From: Lentisphaerota bacterium
Lineage (GTDB): Bacteria; Verrucomicrobiota; Lentisphaeria; Victivallales; Victivallaceae
DNA: 64,000 nt
Reading direction: 5' to 3'
NCBI GenBank assembly: GCA_015061605.1
Contig: SUWH01000005.1
Location: forward strand, 1 to 64,000
The position numbers and the translations under genes were made by a program. The notes under the pieces were generated by a model. The model saw only the letters and a program-made list of their open reading frames with translations, was not told the DNA's origin and did no database searches. Below are positions 32,551 through 42,132 of this stretch, in pieces (within the stretch, counting starts at the first letter, position 1; each line of letters starts with the position of its first letter).

Positions 32551-33426
32551 TTAATTGACTTTAAACATCCAGAACATATTCCAGATAAATTTCCCGGCGA
32601 ATATCCAGATCAGAGTTCCGGCGGCAAGGAATGGACCAAGCGGGATTTTGATCCGGGAAAAGGGATTTTTCAAAACCGCCGCCATAACTGCACCGTAAAC
32701 TGTTCCGGTGAACGAGGCGAAAAAGAGCGAAAAAAACGCTCCGGCAAATCCGGTAAGTATTCCTGCGGTGAGGATATATTTTACATCTCCCCAGCCCATG
32801 ACCTCCTTTTTCGTGATGATTTTTCCGGCAACGGCAAACAGCGCAAGGAAAATCGCCGGAACTGCGCCGGAAAGGAGCGTCGTCAGTAATCCGTTGTACC
32901 AAACGGTATGTTCTCCCCAGACTTCCGGGAAAAATCCAACCGCCAGCAATCCGGCGATGGAACAGGGATAACTCAATTTGTCCGGAATTATCCGGTGTTC
33001 AGCATCGATCCAGCTGATGCCGACCGCATAAAATATGGCGATCCATGACAGCAGGATGTAAGCGCGCGGAAGCTGCTGCAATCCGGCGGAAAGCACCGCT
33101 GCCGTAAACAGTATGCCGCAAATCAGTTCCACAATAAAATAGCGCATGGAATAGTGTTGCTTGCAGCTCCGGCATTTGCCGCCGAGGACGATGTAGCTTA
33201 TCAGAGGCAGATTATCATACCATTTTATCGGCGTATTGCAGCTGCCGCAATGACTGGCGGCTTTGGAAAGTGATTCGCCGCGCGGGATGCGCCAGATGCA
33301 GACATTGAGGAAACTGCCCAGGCAGGAACCGAAAACAAATACCCAGAACAATACGATTATCCAAAGCTGCGGATAACCGATCCCAAGCCGGTAAAACCAG
33401 TCGAATGGTGCAGGGGCCGGAAACAT
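32551..33426 (-). CDS. pilD: Prepilin leader peptidase / N-methyltransferase (A24)
   Basis: Membrane aspartyl protease that cleaves and N-methylates prepilins and pseudopilins. The 291-aa protein shows the two CxxC pairs ('CGSC', 'CRSC') of the cytoplasmic zinc domain, the first catalytic Asp in 'SWIDAEHRIIPDKL' and the second in 'MGWGDVKYIL' (GxGD), with about eight helices. The start ATG at 33426 follows GGAGG inside the end of aroE; the track's start is 32 codons early. It is the likely processor of the prepilin-type proteins at 9.7, 19.5, 44.9 and 62.2 kb. Confidence 0.93.
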   Translation of the reverse strand: MFPAPAPFDWFYRLGIGYPQLWIIVLFWVFVFGSCLGSFLNVCIWRIPRGESLSKAASHCGSCNTPIKWYDNLPLISYIVLGGKCRSCKQHYSMRYFIVELICGILFTAAVLSAGLQQLPRAYILLSWIAIFYAVGISWIDAEHRIIPDKLSYPCSIAGLLAVGFFPEVWGEHTVWYNGLLTTLLSGAVPAIFLALFAVAGKIITKKEVMGWGDVKYILTAGILTGFAGAFFSLFFASFTGTVYGAVMAAVLKNPFSRIKIPLGPFLAAGTLIWIFAGKFIWNMFWMFKVN

Positions 33427-33427
33427 T

Positions 33428-34279
33428 TTATACCTCCACGCCGCCGGGCGGCAGTTCAAATCCGGCGCGCATGGCGTCGAGATCAGGCTCTTTATTTGTC
33501 CAGAGCCGGAAACTTTCCGCACCCTGCTGAATGAGCATCTCTCTGCCTCCGGAACAACGGATGCCGAGTGCCGCCGCCTTTTGCAGCAGTTTGGTGTTTT
33601 TATATATGGTATCGAAAATCACCAGATTTTTATTGATTTCAAGCAGCTGCAAATCAATTGGAGGCGGATCACTCTCTTTCAGTCCGAGACTGGTCGCCTG
33701 AATGATGCAGTCGCAAATTTTCAATTCAGCGGCAATGGCATCAGTCTCTCCCGGAGAAGCAAAACCGCAGAAGCACCCGGTCTGCAAGCTGTCGATATCG
33801 TTGATTATTTCAAACGCCTTGCTTGCGGTGCGGTTGACGAATATTATCCGTTTTGCTCCCTCTGCGGCGAAGTGGATCGCGGTCGCCCGTGCCGCACCTC
33901 CCGCGCCGAGAAAGATAAAGTTTTTTCCTTTTACCGTGAGATCGAAGTTGTGCATCAAGGCTCTTTCCAATCCGACACCATCGGTGGAATCTCCGGTAAT
34001 GTGACCATTTCTGATGATCAGGGTATTGACACTTTTGCACTGTTTTGCCCGCAGAGTCAGGGTGTCGGCAAGTTCAGCCGCCATAAGTTTGTGCGGGACA
34101 GTTAAATTGACTCCGGCAAAGTGAGTACGGGCATATTCAAAAAATTCCGGCAGTTCTTCCGGTCTGACATGACGGATGCCGTAGGGTTCTCCCATGCCGC
34201 ACGCTTTGAATGCGGCATTCTGCATTTTTGGCGAACGGCTGTGGGCAACCGGATCGCCAATTACCAAATATTTTATCAT
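33428..34279 (-). CDS. aroE: Shikimate dehydrogenase
   Basis: NADPH-dependent reduction of 3-dehydroshikimate in aromatic amino acid synthesis. At 283 aa it has 'PVAHSRSPKMQN' (substrate Ser pair), 'GVNLTVPHK' with the catalytic Lys, 'STDGVGLERAL' with the Asp partner, and the cofactor loop 'FLGAGGAARATA' with 'VNRTASKA'. Its stop lies one base before the pilD start. It supplies chorismate for the tryptophan route in which the trpB at 24 kb acts. Confidence 0.94.
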   Translation of the reverse strand: MIKYLVIGDPVAHSRSPKMQNAAFKACGMGEPYGIRHVRPEELPEFFEYARTHFAGVNLTVPHKLMAAELADTLTLRAKQCKSVNTLIIRNGHITGDSTDGVGLERALMHNFDLTVKGKNFIFLGAGGAARATAIHFAAEGAKRIIFVNRTASKAFEIINDIDSLQTGCFCGFASPGETDAIAAELKICDCIIQATSLGLKESDPPPIDLQLLEINKNLVIFDTIYKNTKLLQKAAALGIRCSGGREMLIQQGAESFRLWTNKEPDLDAMRAGFELPPGGVEV

Positions 34280-34395
34280 TTCTTTCTGTCCGGAGGTTGA
34301 AAAATTACCGTTTTGGAGTTAATATACATGAAGTTCATGTTATCTGCAAGAAGTAAAGTGGTCAAAAAACGATAATAATTGGAGATTTTCCGGTA

Positions 34396-34989
34396 ATGAA
34401 ACGATTTTTACTGATTAAGTACGGCATTTTCTGTCTGGCTCTGACAATGATTTTTGGTACGGCCGGCTGCGAGGCTTTCAATGAAGCTTTGCAGGCGGAA
34501 CTGGAATACGGTTCATCAGAAAGCGGCAGCAGTGATGATTTCAAGCCCCGTTTTGTGATGACCGTTTGTGCCATCGTGAAATATCCACGGGCCCAGATGC
34601 TCGAACTCCAGGTCGATTGCAACGGAACGGAAATATGGATCAACCGGAATCAGCTTTTTGACAGCAAGCGCATTGAAAAAGCCCGCGCAGTTCCCCGTCC
34701 CGGCAACCCCGATGTCTGTGATCTTGAGTTCAAACTCGATCCGTTGGGTAAGACCCACTGGCAGATGCTTGTCGCATCCGCCGGAGGTAATGAGGTCGCG
34801 CTGCTGGTCGATCAGCGCTGTGTGGCGACCTTTGTTCCGGAAATGCCGAATGTGGACAGCGACCGGATCGATTGGGTGAAAGTCCGTGCAGGTGTCGATG
34901 CTTATACCGCCAGAGGTATCGTGCGTTATGCTCATAAAAACCATGTTCACTTCAATCCGGATGCCGGAAATTTTTTCCGTTTCCTGTAA
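34396..34989 (+). CDS. Hypothetical lipoprotein, SecD-P1-like pattern
   Basis: A 197-aa protein with a lipoprotein signal, 'CLALTMIFGTAGC', lipidated at Cys ~25. GGAG lies before the ATG. The region 'LEFKLDPLGKTHWQMLVAS' to 'EVALLVDQRCVATFVPEM' loosely follows a pattern in the SecD periplasmic head ('L...G...F..L....G..LAIVLDG.V.SAP'). That resemblance is weak. It precedes the ppx/HD and ppk1 genes by 15 bases and may be co-transcribed. Confidence 0.6.
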   Translation: MKRFLLIKYGIFCLALTMIFGTAGCEAFNEALQAELEYGSSESGSSDDFKPRFVMTVCAIVKYPRAQMLELQVDCNGTEIWINRNQLFDSKRIEKARAVPRPGNPDVCDLEFKLDPLGKTHWQMLVASAGGNEVALLVDQRCVATFVPEMPNVDSDRIDWVKVRAGVDAYTARGIVRYAHKNHVHFNPDAGNFFRFL

Positions 34990-35004
34990 AAGCGGCAGAG
35001 TGTT

Positions 35005-36576
35005 GTGGATAAGAAAAGAGAAAAAGATCACGGTCAGTCCAATGGATTGCACCCGCCGTTTCAAACCGGTGTCATTGACATCGGCGCCCATATGGTGCGC
35101 ATGGATGTTTACGAACTCAACCGTTCCTGGCAGCCGGAGAAACTGGAAAGCATGTCGCGTCCTTTTAATCTGGGCGCGGATGTTTTCCGTAACGGCTATG
35201 TTTCAGCAGACAGCATTGTCAAACTGGTCGAAGCCGTGGAAAAATACCGGGAAAAAATTATTGAGTACGGCACTCCTTATTACCGGATCATTGCCACCAG
35301 TGCTGTACGCGAAGCATTCAATAAAGAGTTGATATCCGACCGTTTCCGCGAAGCCGGGATGAATCTTGAAATACTTGAAGGTGCCGCGGAAGCCACTTTG
35401 TCCTATCTCGCCGTGCGGGATACCCTGCCGGCAAAAATGGAATCTTCTCTTGATCATGCGGTGATGCTCATCATGGGTTCCGGTTCTCTTTTTGTCATCG
35501 GTATCGTTGGAAAACTGATGCGTTTCTGTGAAGAAATGCCGACCGGAACCTTGCGGATGAATGATACTCTCGGCAGTTCAGAGCCGCCATTGGATCAGCT
35601 CCGGCAGCTTTTGAAATCCCAGCGCATTCTGCGCCGGTTGAGTGAAGGAATGCAGCTTGACAGCAAAACGCCGGTTTCACTGGTGCTGGTCGGCAATTCG
35701 GCGCGCAAACTTGCCGCGCTTGCCAATGATGCTCCGGAACGCGAAAAGGATTGGGTACAGCTTGATGCCAAAGAGTTTTCCCGTATCCTTGAAGATTGCG
35801 AAGAGGGCAGTAAGAAACTCTTTAAAAAGGTTGAACCCGATGAGGTGATGGAACTCAGCGGTGCGGCAGTTATCGTCCGGCATTTTTTCAATACCTTGAA
35901 TTGTAAGGAGATCCTTTGTCCGGGGATGACTACCCGCGGCGCGGTTTTGCGCGATTGGGTGCGGCAGCTTCGTTTTCCCGGAGTAGATCCGTTCCGCGCG
36001 GATCTGGCGGCGGTCTGCGGGGCTATCGGACGGAAATATGATTTTGATGCCCATCATGCGGGCAATGTGGCGGCGGTATGCTCCATGCTTTTCAACAAGC
36101 TCCGGTCGTTCCACAGTTTTCCGGAACATACCGGGCTGCTTCTGGAAGCTGCCTCTTATTTGCACGATATCGGCAGATTTATCGATGCCCGCCGTCATCA
36201 GCGTCACTCATGGTATCTTATAACCAATACCAAACTGCCCGGATTGACCGCTTCCGAACAGCGTATCGTTGCAACGACGGTGCGTTATCACGGCAAAACG
36301 CTTCCCCGGGAGAGCCATCCGGAGTATGCTTCGCTTTCGGCAAATGAAAAGGTCGCCGTGTTGAAACTTGCCGCCATTTTGCGGGTGGCAGATGCTCTTG
36401 ATCTGCGTTCAGAAGCTAAAATGCCGGAGATAAAGATCGTTTTACGCGGCAGGGTGTTGAATATCATCGCTGATCTGCCGGAACTCAATTCCCGCCGCTA
36501 TGATCTGAAACTTAAAGGCGGACTTTTTGAACAGGTGTTCGGTCTGGAACTCAAACTTCTCAACGGTGATCTATGA
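35005..36576 (+). CDS. ppx: Ppx/GppA-family protein with C-terminal HD domain
   Basis: Exopolyphosphatase/guanosine-pentaphosphatase family, 523 aa. The actin-like ATPase phosphate-1 loop reads 'GVIDIGAHMVRMDVYE' and 'RIIATSAVREA' and 'EILEGAAEATLSYLAV' follow the family. The phosphate-2 loop, normally D-I-G-G-G-S, is 'LIMGSGSLFVIG' and lacks the Asp, so catalysis may be altered. The C-terminal HD region has 'ASYLHDIGRFID' and 'RHQRHSWYLI'. Start is GTG at 35005. It overlaps ppk1 by four bases, tying it to polyphosphate turnover. Confidence 0.82.
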   Translation: MDKKREKDHGQSNGLHPPFQTGVIDIGAHMVRMDVYELNRSWQPEKLESMSRPFNLGADVFRNGYVSADSIVKLVEAVEKYREKIIEYGTPYYRIIATSAVREAFNKELISDRFREAGMNLEILEGAAEATLSYLAVRDTLPAKMESSLDHAVMLIMGSGSLFVIGIVGKLMRFCEEMPTGTLRMNDTLGSSEPPLDQLRQLLKSQRILRRLSEGMQLDSKTPVSLVLVGNSARKLAALANDAPEREKDWVQLDAKEFSRILEDCEEGSKKLFKKVEPDEVMELSGAAVIVRHFFNTLNCKEILCPGMTTRGAVLRDWVRQLRFPGVDPFRADLAAVCGAIGRKYDFDAHHAGNVAAVCSMLFNKLRSFHSFPEHTGLLLEAASYLHDIGRFIDARRHQRHSWYLITNTKLPGLTASEQRIVATTVRYHGKTLPRESHPEYASLSANEKVAVLKLAAILRVADALDLRSEAKMPEIKIVLRGRVLNIIADLPELNSRRYDLKLKGGLFEQVFGLELKLLNGDL

Positions 36577-38747
36577 AACAGCGTGATGTTGAATATGATC
36601 CGCGGAATTTCATCAGCCGCGAACTTTCCTGGATAGACTTCAATTCCAGAGTGCTGGATGAGGCATCTTTTGACGGCAACAAACTTTTGGATAAGCTGAA
36701 ATTCATTTCGATAGTCAGCGGCAATCTTGATGAGTTTTTCATGGTGCGTATCGCCGGTCTGCGCCAGTTGGTCGATGCCGGGGAAAATCGTCCGGACCCT
36801 GCCGGAAACCGTCCCGAACGTCAGCTCCAGTTGGCAAAGGTGAAAATTTCCCGTTTGCTGCGGCGGCAGTACAATCTGCTGATGCGACATATTCTGCCGG
36901 AATTGGAGGAGCACGGAGTTTTTATCCGTCACCCCGAAGAGCTGCCGGAGAAAAAGCTTGAACAGCTGCACCGCTATTTCAACTCCCAGATACTGCCGGT
37001 TTTAACGCCGCTTGCGGTCGATCCGGCGCATCCGTTTCCCCTGCTCAATTCCGGTGCCATTGAAATCGCGCTGGAACTCAAGCGTAAAAAGCTTAAGGAA
37101 CGCAAAGAAATGCTCCGGGCTTTTGTTGAAGTTCCGGAAGTCCTGCCGCGCTTTATCGCTCTGGATAATATCTCTGAATTTGAACCTGAACCGGATGATT
37201 CTATTCCGCTTTCAGCGCATGGGGATTCTCCGGTTGAACTTATTTTACTTGAGGAACTTATCGCTTATTTTATTACCGATCTTTTCCCCGGGTGCGAAAT
37301 CGCTGACAAGTTGTTTTTCCGCATTACCCGCGATATGGATTTTTCGGTGGAAGATGATGTAATGGATAACCTGATGACCACCATCAGCGGTAAATTGCTT
37401 CAACGGCGGCAGCGCGGAGCCATCCGGCTGGAGATCGCCGGAGATTCATCCCGCAGCAAACTTGCCCGCTATCTGATGAAAGAGTTGGGACTTGCCCCCG
37501 AATTATGTTATTCTCTACCCGGGCCGCTGCACTTGAAACAGTTTATGGAAATGGTTCAATTGGCAAACCGTCCGGAGCTTATGGAAGAGAATCTCAAGCC
37601 GCTTACTCCGGCGGTTTTCCGGCAGTATCCCACGGTTTTTGATGCGGTGCGCGCCAGAGAAAATATTCTGCTTGCTTTGCCGTATTGCAGTTTTGCTCCG
37701 GTGGTCGATATGCTTGAACAGGCTGCCAATGATCCTGATGTACTGGCAATAAAACAGACTTTGTACCGGGTGAGCGGCAACAGTCCCATCGTTCGCGCTT
37801 TGCAGAAAGCCGCAGAAAACGGCAAACAGGTTACGGTCGTTCTGGAATTGAAAGCCCGTTTTGATGAAAGCAACAATATCGCCTGGGCAAAACTTCTGGA
37901 CAGTTCCGGAGCGCATGTGATTTACGGTATCGCCGGATTGAAAGTTCATTCCAAAGCTCTGCTCATCGTCCGTAAAGAGTCCGGACGCATCCGCCGCTAT
38001 GTCCATCTGGGAACCGGCAACTACAATGATAAAACGGCAAAACTTTATACCGATATGGGATTGCTTTCGTGCGATCCTGCGCTTTGCTATGATGTGGCAA
38101 ATCTCTTTAATCTGCTTTCCGGTTGTTCAGCTCCGCCTGAACGTTGGGAAAGACTGGCAGTCTCGCCCTTTGATATGCGGAAAAGATTCACCGGTCTGGT
38201 CGAGCGGGAAATCAGACATTGCCGTTCCGGGCATTCCGGCAGAATAATCGCTAAAATGAACAGTCTTGCCGATCCCGGAATGATCGAATTGCTTCACCGT
38301 GCCGCTGATGCCGGAGTGGAGATCGACCTGATCGTGCGCGGGATATGCTGTTTCCGTCCGCATCCGAAACAGGATAATGTCCGGATATACAGTATCGTCG
38401 ACCGCTTCCTGGAACATACGCGGATCTTCTGCTTCGAAAATCTCGGGGAAAGCGAATATTATCTTTCCAGTGCCGACTGGATGAGCCGCAACCTTGACCG
38501 CCGTATTGAAACATTGTTTCCGGTTCAGGATGATGAATCAAAACTGATCATCAGGAAATTTCTGGAATTTCAGCTCGCGGATGAAGATAAAAGGCGCAAG
38601 CTGCTGTCAACCGGAGCCTATACCCGCCCCCGGGGGGAAAACTATTCTGAATTGCGGAGTCAGATCCGCAGTTACCGCTTTTTGCAGAAACTTTATAACG
38701 ATCAGCTCAACGGGCCGGCAGAAACACTCAAAGTCTTTACCTCGTAA
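36573..38747 (+). CDS. ppk1: Polyphosphate kinase 1
   Basis: Reversibly polymerises ATP gamma-phosphate into polyphosphate. The N-terminus reads 'FISRELSWIDFNSRVLDEA', the family hallmark. The HKD-like catalytic part has 'IKQTLYRVSGNSPIVRAL', 'VVLELKARFDESNNI', 'GIAGLKVHSKALLIVR' with the phosphorylated His, and 'HLGTGNYNDKTAKLYTD'. At 724 aa it is full length. ATGA overlap with the ppx-like gene indicates a coupled synthesis/turnover module. Confidence 0.96.
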   Translation: MKQRDVEYDPRNFISRELSWIDFNSRVLDEASFDGNKLLDKLKFISIVSGNLDEFFMVRIAGLRQLVDAGENRPDPAGNRPERQLQLAKVKISRLLRRQYNLLMRHILPELEEHGVFIRHPEELPEKKLEQLHRYFNSQILPVLTPLAVDPAHPFPLLNSGAIEIALELKRKKLKERKEMLRAFVEVPEVLPRFIALDNISEFEPEPDDSIPLSAHGDSPVELILLEELIAYFITDLFPGCEIADKLFFRITRDMDFSVEDDVMDNLMTTISGKLLQRRQRGAIRLEIAGDSSRSKLARYLMKELGLAPELCYSLPGPLHLKQFMEMVQLANRPELMEENLKPLTPAVFRQYPTVFDAVRARENILLALPYCSFAPVVDMLEQAANDPDVLAIKQTLYRVSGNSPIVRALQKAAENGKQVTVVLELKARFDESNNIAWAKLLDSSGAHVIYGIAGLKVHSKALLIVRKESGRIRRYVHLGTGNYNDKTAKLYTDMGLLSCDPALCYDVANLFNLLSGCSAPPERWERLAVSPFDMRKRFTGLVEREIRHCRSGHSGRIIAKMNSLADPGMIELLHRAADAGVEIDLIVRGICCFRPHPKQDNVRIYSIVDRFLEHTRIFCFENLGESEYYLSSADWMSRNLDRRIETLFPVQDDESKLIIRKFLEFQLADEDKRRKLLSTGAYTRPRGENYSELRSQIRSYRFLQKLYNDQLNGPAETLKVFTS

Positions 38748-38857
38748 TACCGCAGTCGTCATTGGCAGAGACGCGGTGATTTTTTCTTTGCCCGGTGGAA
38801 AAATCCCGGTTTCCGGTGTATATTATAACTTACACAATTTTCCAATGGGTGAATATA

Positions 38858-39769
38858 ATGGGTATTGATGCAATCATTCTGGTACTGGTTTCGGTTTCCA
38901 TGCATGCAACATGGAATTTTTTAAGTAAAAAATCGACTTCAAGTGCAGCTTTTTTCTGTATTTCCAGTTTTACTGCCGCCGTGTGCTGGATTTGGGCGCT
39001 TTTTGTCTACGGTATGCCGGCTGATTCGCTTCAGCTCAAAGGTTTGTGCCTCTGGGGGTGCAGTCTGCTTTTTGAAACTATCTATTTTGTCGGACTTTTC
39101 AATGCTTATTCCCGGGTCGATATGTCGCTTGCCTATCCGGTCGCCCGGGCTTTGCCGGTGCTACTGGTCGCCGGAGTTACGGCAATAATTTTCCCGGGGC
39201 GTTATCCCAACGGATGGGGATTGTCCGGTCTGCTGATCGTCTGTTGCGGCTGTCTGCTTATGCCGTTGAAAAAATTCAGTGATTTCAGTTTGAAAAACTA
39301 TTTCAACAAAGCGATGCTTTTTATCGTTCTTGCCGCTATCGGTACTACCGGTTACACCATCAACGATTCGGTGTTGGTGAAAATCTGTGCTTCAAGTCCG
39401 GGCCACAACTCTCTTACCGCCGCTTATCTGCTCAGTTTTGTTATCAATTTCGGACTTGGCTGTACCATGGCCCTGATCGTTATTTTCCGCAAAAAAGAGC
39501 GCGAAAACTTTAAACTCCTCATCTCTTCTCCCAAGGCTGCGGTTTATCCGGCAATGGCAGGCATTTTAAGTTCACTTGCCTATTTGTTGATATTGCTGGC
39601 GATGTTGCGGACGACCCAGTTGAGCTTTTTGCAGGCGTTCCGCCAGATGAGTTTGCCCATCGGGCTGATGCTGGGGATATTCATTCTCAAAGAACCGGCT
39701 TACCGACCGAAACTTGCCGGATGTGCAATGATCGTCACCGGATTGGTGATCATCGCTTTTCTGGGATGA
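38858..39769 (+). CDS. EamA/DMT-family transporter
   Basis: Drug/metabolite-type inner membrane transporter, 303 aa, with ten predicted helices in two five-helix halves. The second half has 'SFLQAFRQMSLPIGLMLG' and 'ILKEPAYRPKLAG', typical of EamA repeats. The start ATG at 38858 is preferred; the track's GTG 21 codons upstream adds residues unlike a signal. Substrate unknown. It converges on the heptosyltransferase with an 11-bp gap. Confidence 0.82.
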   Translation: MGIDAIILVLVSVSMHATWNFLSKKSTSSAAFFCISSFTAAVCWIWALFVYGMPADSLQLKGLCLWGCSLLFETIYFVGLFNAYSRVDMSLAYPVARALPVLLVAGVTAIIFPGRYPNGWGLSGLLIVCCGCLLMPLKKFSDFSLKNYFNKAMLFIVLAAIGTTGYTINDSVLVKICASSPGHNSLTAAYLLSFVINFGLGCTMALIVIFRKKERENFKLLISSPKAAVYPAMAGILSSLAYLLILLAMLRTTQLSFLQAFRQMSLPIGLMLGIFILKEPAYRPKLAGCAMIVTGLVIIAFLG

Positions 39770-39780
39770 AACATGCCGTT

Positions 39781-40923
39781 TCAGCGCCTGGCTGATCTGG
39801 AAAACGGGATGTTCAATTCCCGTACTGATTTACGGATCTCCCGGATGATACGCGCCGCAGTAAGCGGAGTCATGCAGATTTTTTCCCCTCTGGGACAGGT
39901 GTGTTTCAAGCAGGGGGCGCAGGCGACCCGGTCGCTGAGGATCTTCCACTTTTGAGTAATAGGACCGGTGTCGGAGAAATCAGTCGGACCGAATGGTACG
40001 ATACCGTGAGTGTCAAGGATCGCACCGAGATGCATCAATCCGGAATCATTGGCAACGGTGTATGCCGCTGATTTGAAAAGATATATAAGCTCTCTCATAC
40101 CGGTTTTCCCGCAGAGATTGAATACCTTGTTTTCCGGCAGTCCGGCACAGACGTTTACTCCTATTTCTCTCTCACCTTTGGAACCGAGAACGGCGACGAT
40201 CCCGCCATGACGGAGCCAATAACGGGCTACTGCATTGAAACTGCTTTCCGGCCAGCGTTTCGCCGCGCCGTAAGCAGCACCGGCACACAGAAGCAGAAGC
40301 TGCGGGTGGCGGCAGATCGCACTGATTTCCGGAGCGAGGTCGCAGAGCGGCTCTTTCGGAGTGATTTCCGGCAGTTCACCTTTCCACTCCGGAGCTCCCA
40401 GAGATGAGGTTATTGCCAAATAACGCATGGTCTGATGGGAATGTTCCGGATTTCCCGGTTCGCGGCGCGGAAATTTCAAGGCACGGGTCAGCAGCAGCGA
40501 TCTGCCGCGGCTGGCGGCACCGTAGACCTCCGGAATACCTGCCATGCGGGCGGAAAAGGCATCCCGCGGCGAATGATTGAACAGGATTATCGCTCCGGCA
40601 CGCAATTGCTTTACCTCATACAGTTCATCCTGACTCCACATGGCATGGACCGTGCGCAAAGGAATCGTGGCATCTATTATGGAGATACTTTCAAAAAGAC
40701 CGGTCATATATGCCGGAGCGATGACAAAGAGTCCGCAGTTTTCCGGAATGATTTTTTTCAGCTCCATCAGCGCGGGTAACGCCATGACCGCATCTCCCAG
40801 GTGGTTGGGCATGCGGATTGCAACACCATTGCGCCATTTCTGCACCGGTTTGATACGGAACTCCGGAATATTTCCGCGATGTATGATGTTTTGAGTGAAT
40901 GCTGATTTAACCATAATAGACAT
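39781..40923 (-). CDS. Glycosyltransferase family 9, ADP-heptose:LPS heptosyltransferase-like
   Basis: Adds heptose to the LPS core at the cytoplasmic face. The 380-aa protein has 'IRMPNHLGDAVMALPAL' at the start of the N-domain (R-x-P-N-x-x-G-D), 'LCAGAAYGAAKRWPESSF' (the donor-site GAxYGxAKRWP of WaaF), 'NLCGKTGMREL' and 'ANDSGLMHLGAIL'. A Cys-rich end 'CAPCLKHTCP' is typical. With hldE2 it points to heptose-containing LPS. The 5' end has no clear ribosome binding site; two ATGs four codons apart are possible. Confidence 0.88.
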   Translation of the reverse strand: MSIMVKSAFTQNIIHRGNIPEFRIKPVQKWRNGVAIRMPNHLGDAVMALPALMELKKIIPENCGLFVIAPAYMTGLFESISIIDATIPLRTVHAMWSQDELYEVKQLRAGAIILFNHSPRDAFSARMAGIPEVYGAASRGRSLLLTRALKFPRREPGNPEHSHQTMRYLAITSSLGAPEWKGELPEITPKEPLCDLAPEISAICRHPQLLLLCAGAAYGAAKRWPESSFNAVARYWLRHGGIVAVLGSKGEREIGVNVCAGLPENKVFNLCGKTGMRELIYLFKSAAYTVANDSGLMHLGAILDTHGIVPFGPTDFSDTGPITQKWKILSDRVACAPCLKHTCPRGEKICMTPLTAARIIREIRKSVRELNIPFSRSARR

Positions 40924-41002
40924 AAAATAACATCAAACCGGTGCTTTTTCAAAAGAAAACCGGAAAAAAAACAAAAAAAACGCTACTTTTTTTTTGTTTC
41001 AC

Positions 41003-41033
41003 TTGAAAAATTGCCATTTTGACAGTCTATTAT
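41003..41033 (+). promoter_or_regulatory. Predicted promoter of mreB
   Basis: TTGAAA and TATTAT with a 19-base spacer, about 70 bases upstream of mreB; an overlapping TTGACA occurs but is too close to the -10. AAAGGTG precedes the ATG. Confidence 0.35.
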
Positions 41034-41103
41034 ATAAATGTAAAGGTGTTTTTTATTGTGCTGGTGTTTTTTGCGCCGCGAAAAGTTTTAACAAAGGTGA
41101 AAT

Positions 41104-42129
41104 ATGGGTACACAACTGTTGACAAGATTATTGTCCACACACATCGGCCTTGACCTCGGTACTGCTAACTGTCTGGTATTTGTCCGCGACCTCGGAGTGG
41201 TCATTAATGAGCCGTCGGTGGTGGCGATAAAAGTCAATACCCACGAAGTTTTGGCTGTCGGTCGCGAAGCCAAGGAAATGCTCGGTAAAACTCCGCTTAA
41301 TATCGATGCTCTGCGTCCGATGAAAGATGGTGTTATCGCCAATTACGAGGTTACCGAAAGTATGCTCCGTTACTTTATCCAGCGTGCCATGCGCGCTGTG
41401 CCATGGTACAAACGTCTGCTCCGTCCCCGGGTGCTGATCGCCGTTCCTTCCGGTATTACTGAAGTGGAACGCCGGGCGGTCGTGGACAGTGCCAAACAGG
41501 CCGGTGCCGGTGATGTGGTGCTGGTCGAGGAACCCATGGCAGCTGCGGTCGGTGTCGGACTTCCGGTGGCGGACCCTGCCGGTAACATGATCGTTGATAT
41601 CGGCGGCGGTACTACGGAAGTGGCAGTTATTTCACTTTCCGGTATCGTCCACGCCAACAGTGTCAGGGTCGGCGGAGATGAATTGGATAAAGCTATTATC
41701 CAGCATCTGCGCAGTGCCTACAATCTGATGATCGGTGAACTCGGCGCCGAACAGATCAAGATCCGGCTCGGCAGTGCTTATCCCGTGCGCGATGAAGAGA
41801 CTATGGATGTCAAAGGGTTGGATATGGTTTCGCGTGTTCCAAAAACCATCCGTATATCGGCGGCTGAAGTCAGGAGCGCACTTCAGGGACCCGTAACTTC
41901 GATCATCGAAGCGGTTCGTGCCACTTTGGAAAAATGTCCGCCTGATCTGGCAGGTGACCTGGTCGACCGCGGAATCATTCTCGCCGGCGGCGGGGCAAAG
42001 CTCGCCGGACTGGATAAATTGCTCACTGCGGAGACTGGGTTGCCGGTGTTTCCGGCAGAGGACCCGCTCAATGCGGTCGCCAATGGTACCGGCGTGATGC
42101 TTCAGGAAACAAAACACTGGTCGGCGTAA
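41104..42129 (+). CDS. mreB: Rod shape-determining protein MreB
   Basis: Bacterial actin that guides sidewall synthesis with RodA. The 341-aa protein has the phosphate-1 loop 'IGLDLGTANCLVFV', phosphate-2 'MIVDIGGGTTEVAVISL', 'VVLVEEPMAAAVGVGLPV' and the adenosine motif 'GIILAGGGAKLAGLD'. The N-terminal 'GTQLLTRLLSTH' could be an amphipathic membrane helix. mreC/mreD do not follow; the next gene, three bases later, is a DUF2156 protein. rodA is 35 kb away. Confidence 0.97.
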   Translation: MGTQLLTRLLSTHIGLDLGTANCLVFVRDLGVVINEPSVVAIKVNTHEVLAVGREAKEMLGKTPLNIDALRPMKDGVIANYEVTESMLRYFIQRAMRAVPWYKRLLRPRVLIAVPSGITEVERRAVVDSAKQAGAGDVVLVEEPMAAAVGVGLPVADPAGNMIVDIGGGTTEVAVISLSGIVHANSVRVGGDELDKAIIQHLRSAYNLMIGELGAEQIKIRLGSAYPVRDEETMDVKGLDMVSRVPKTIRISAAEVRSALQGPVTSIIEAVRATLEKCPPDLAGDLVDRGIILAGGGAKLAGLDKLLTAETGLPVFPAEDPLNAVANGTGVMLQETKHWSA

Positions 42130-42132
42130 CAA

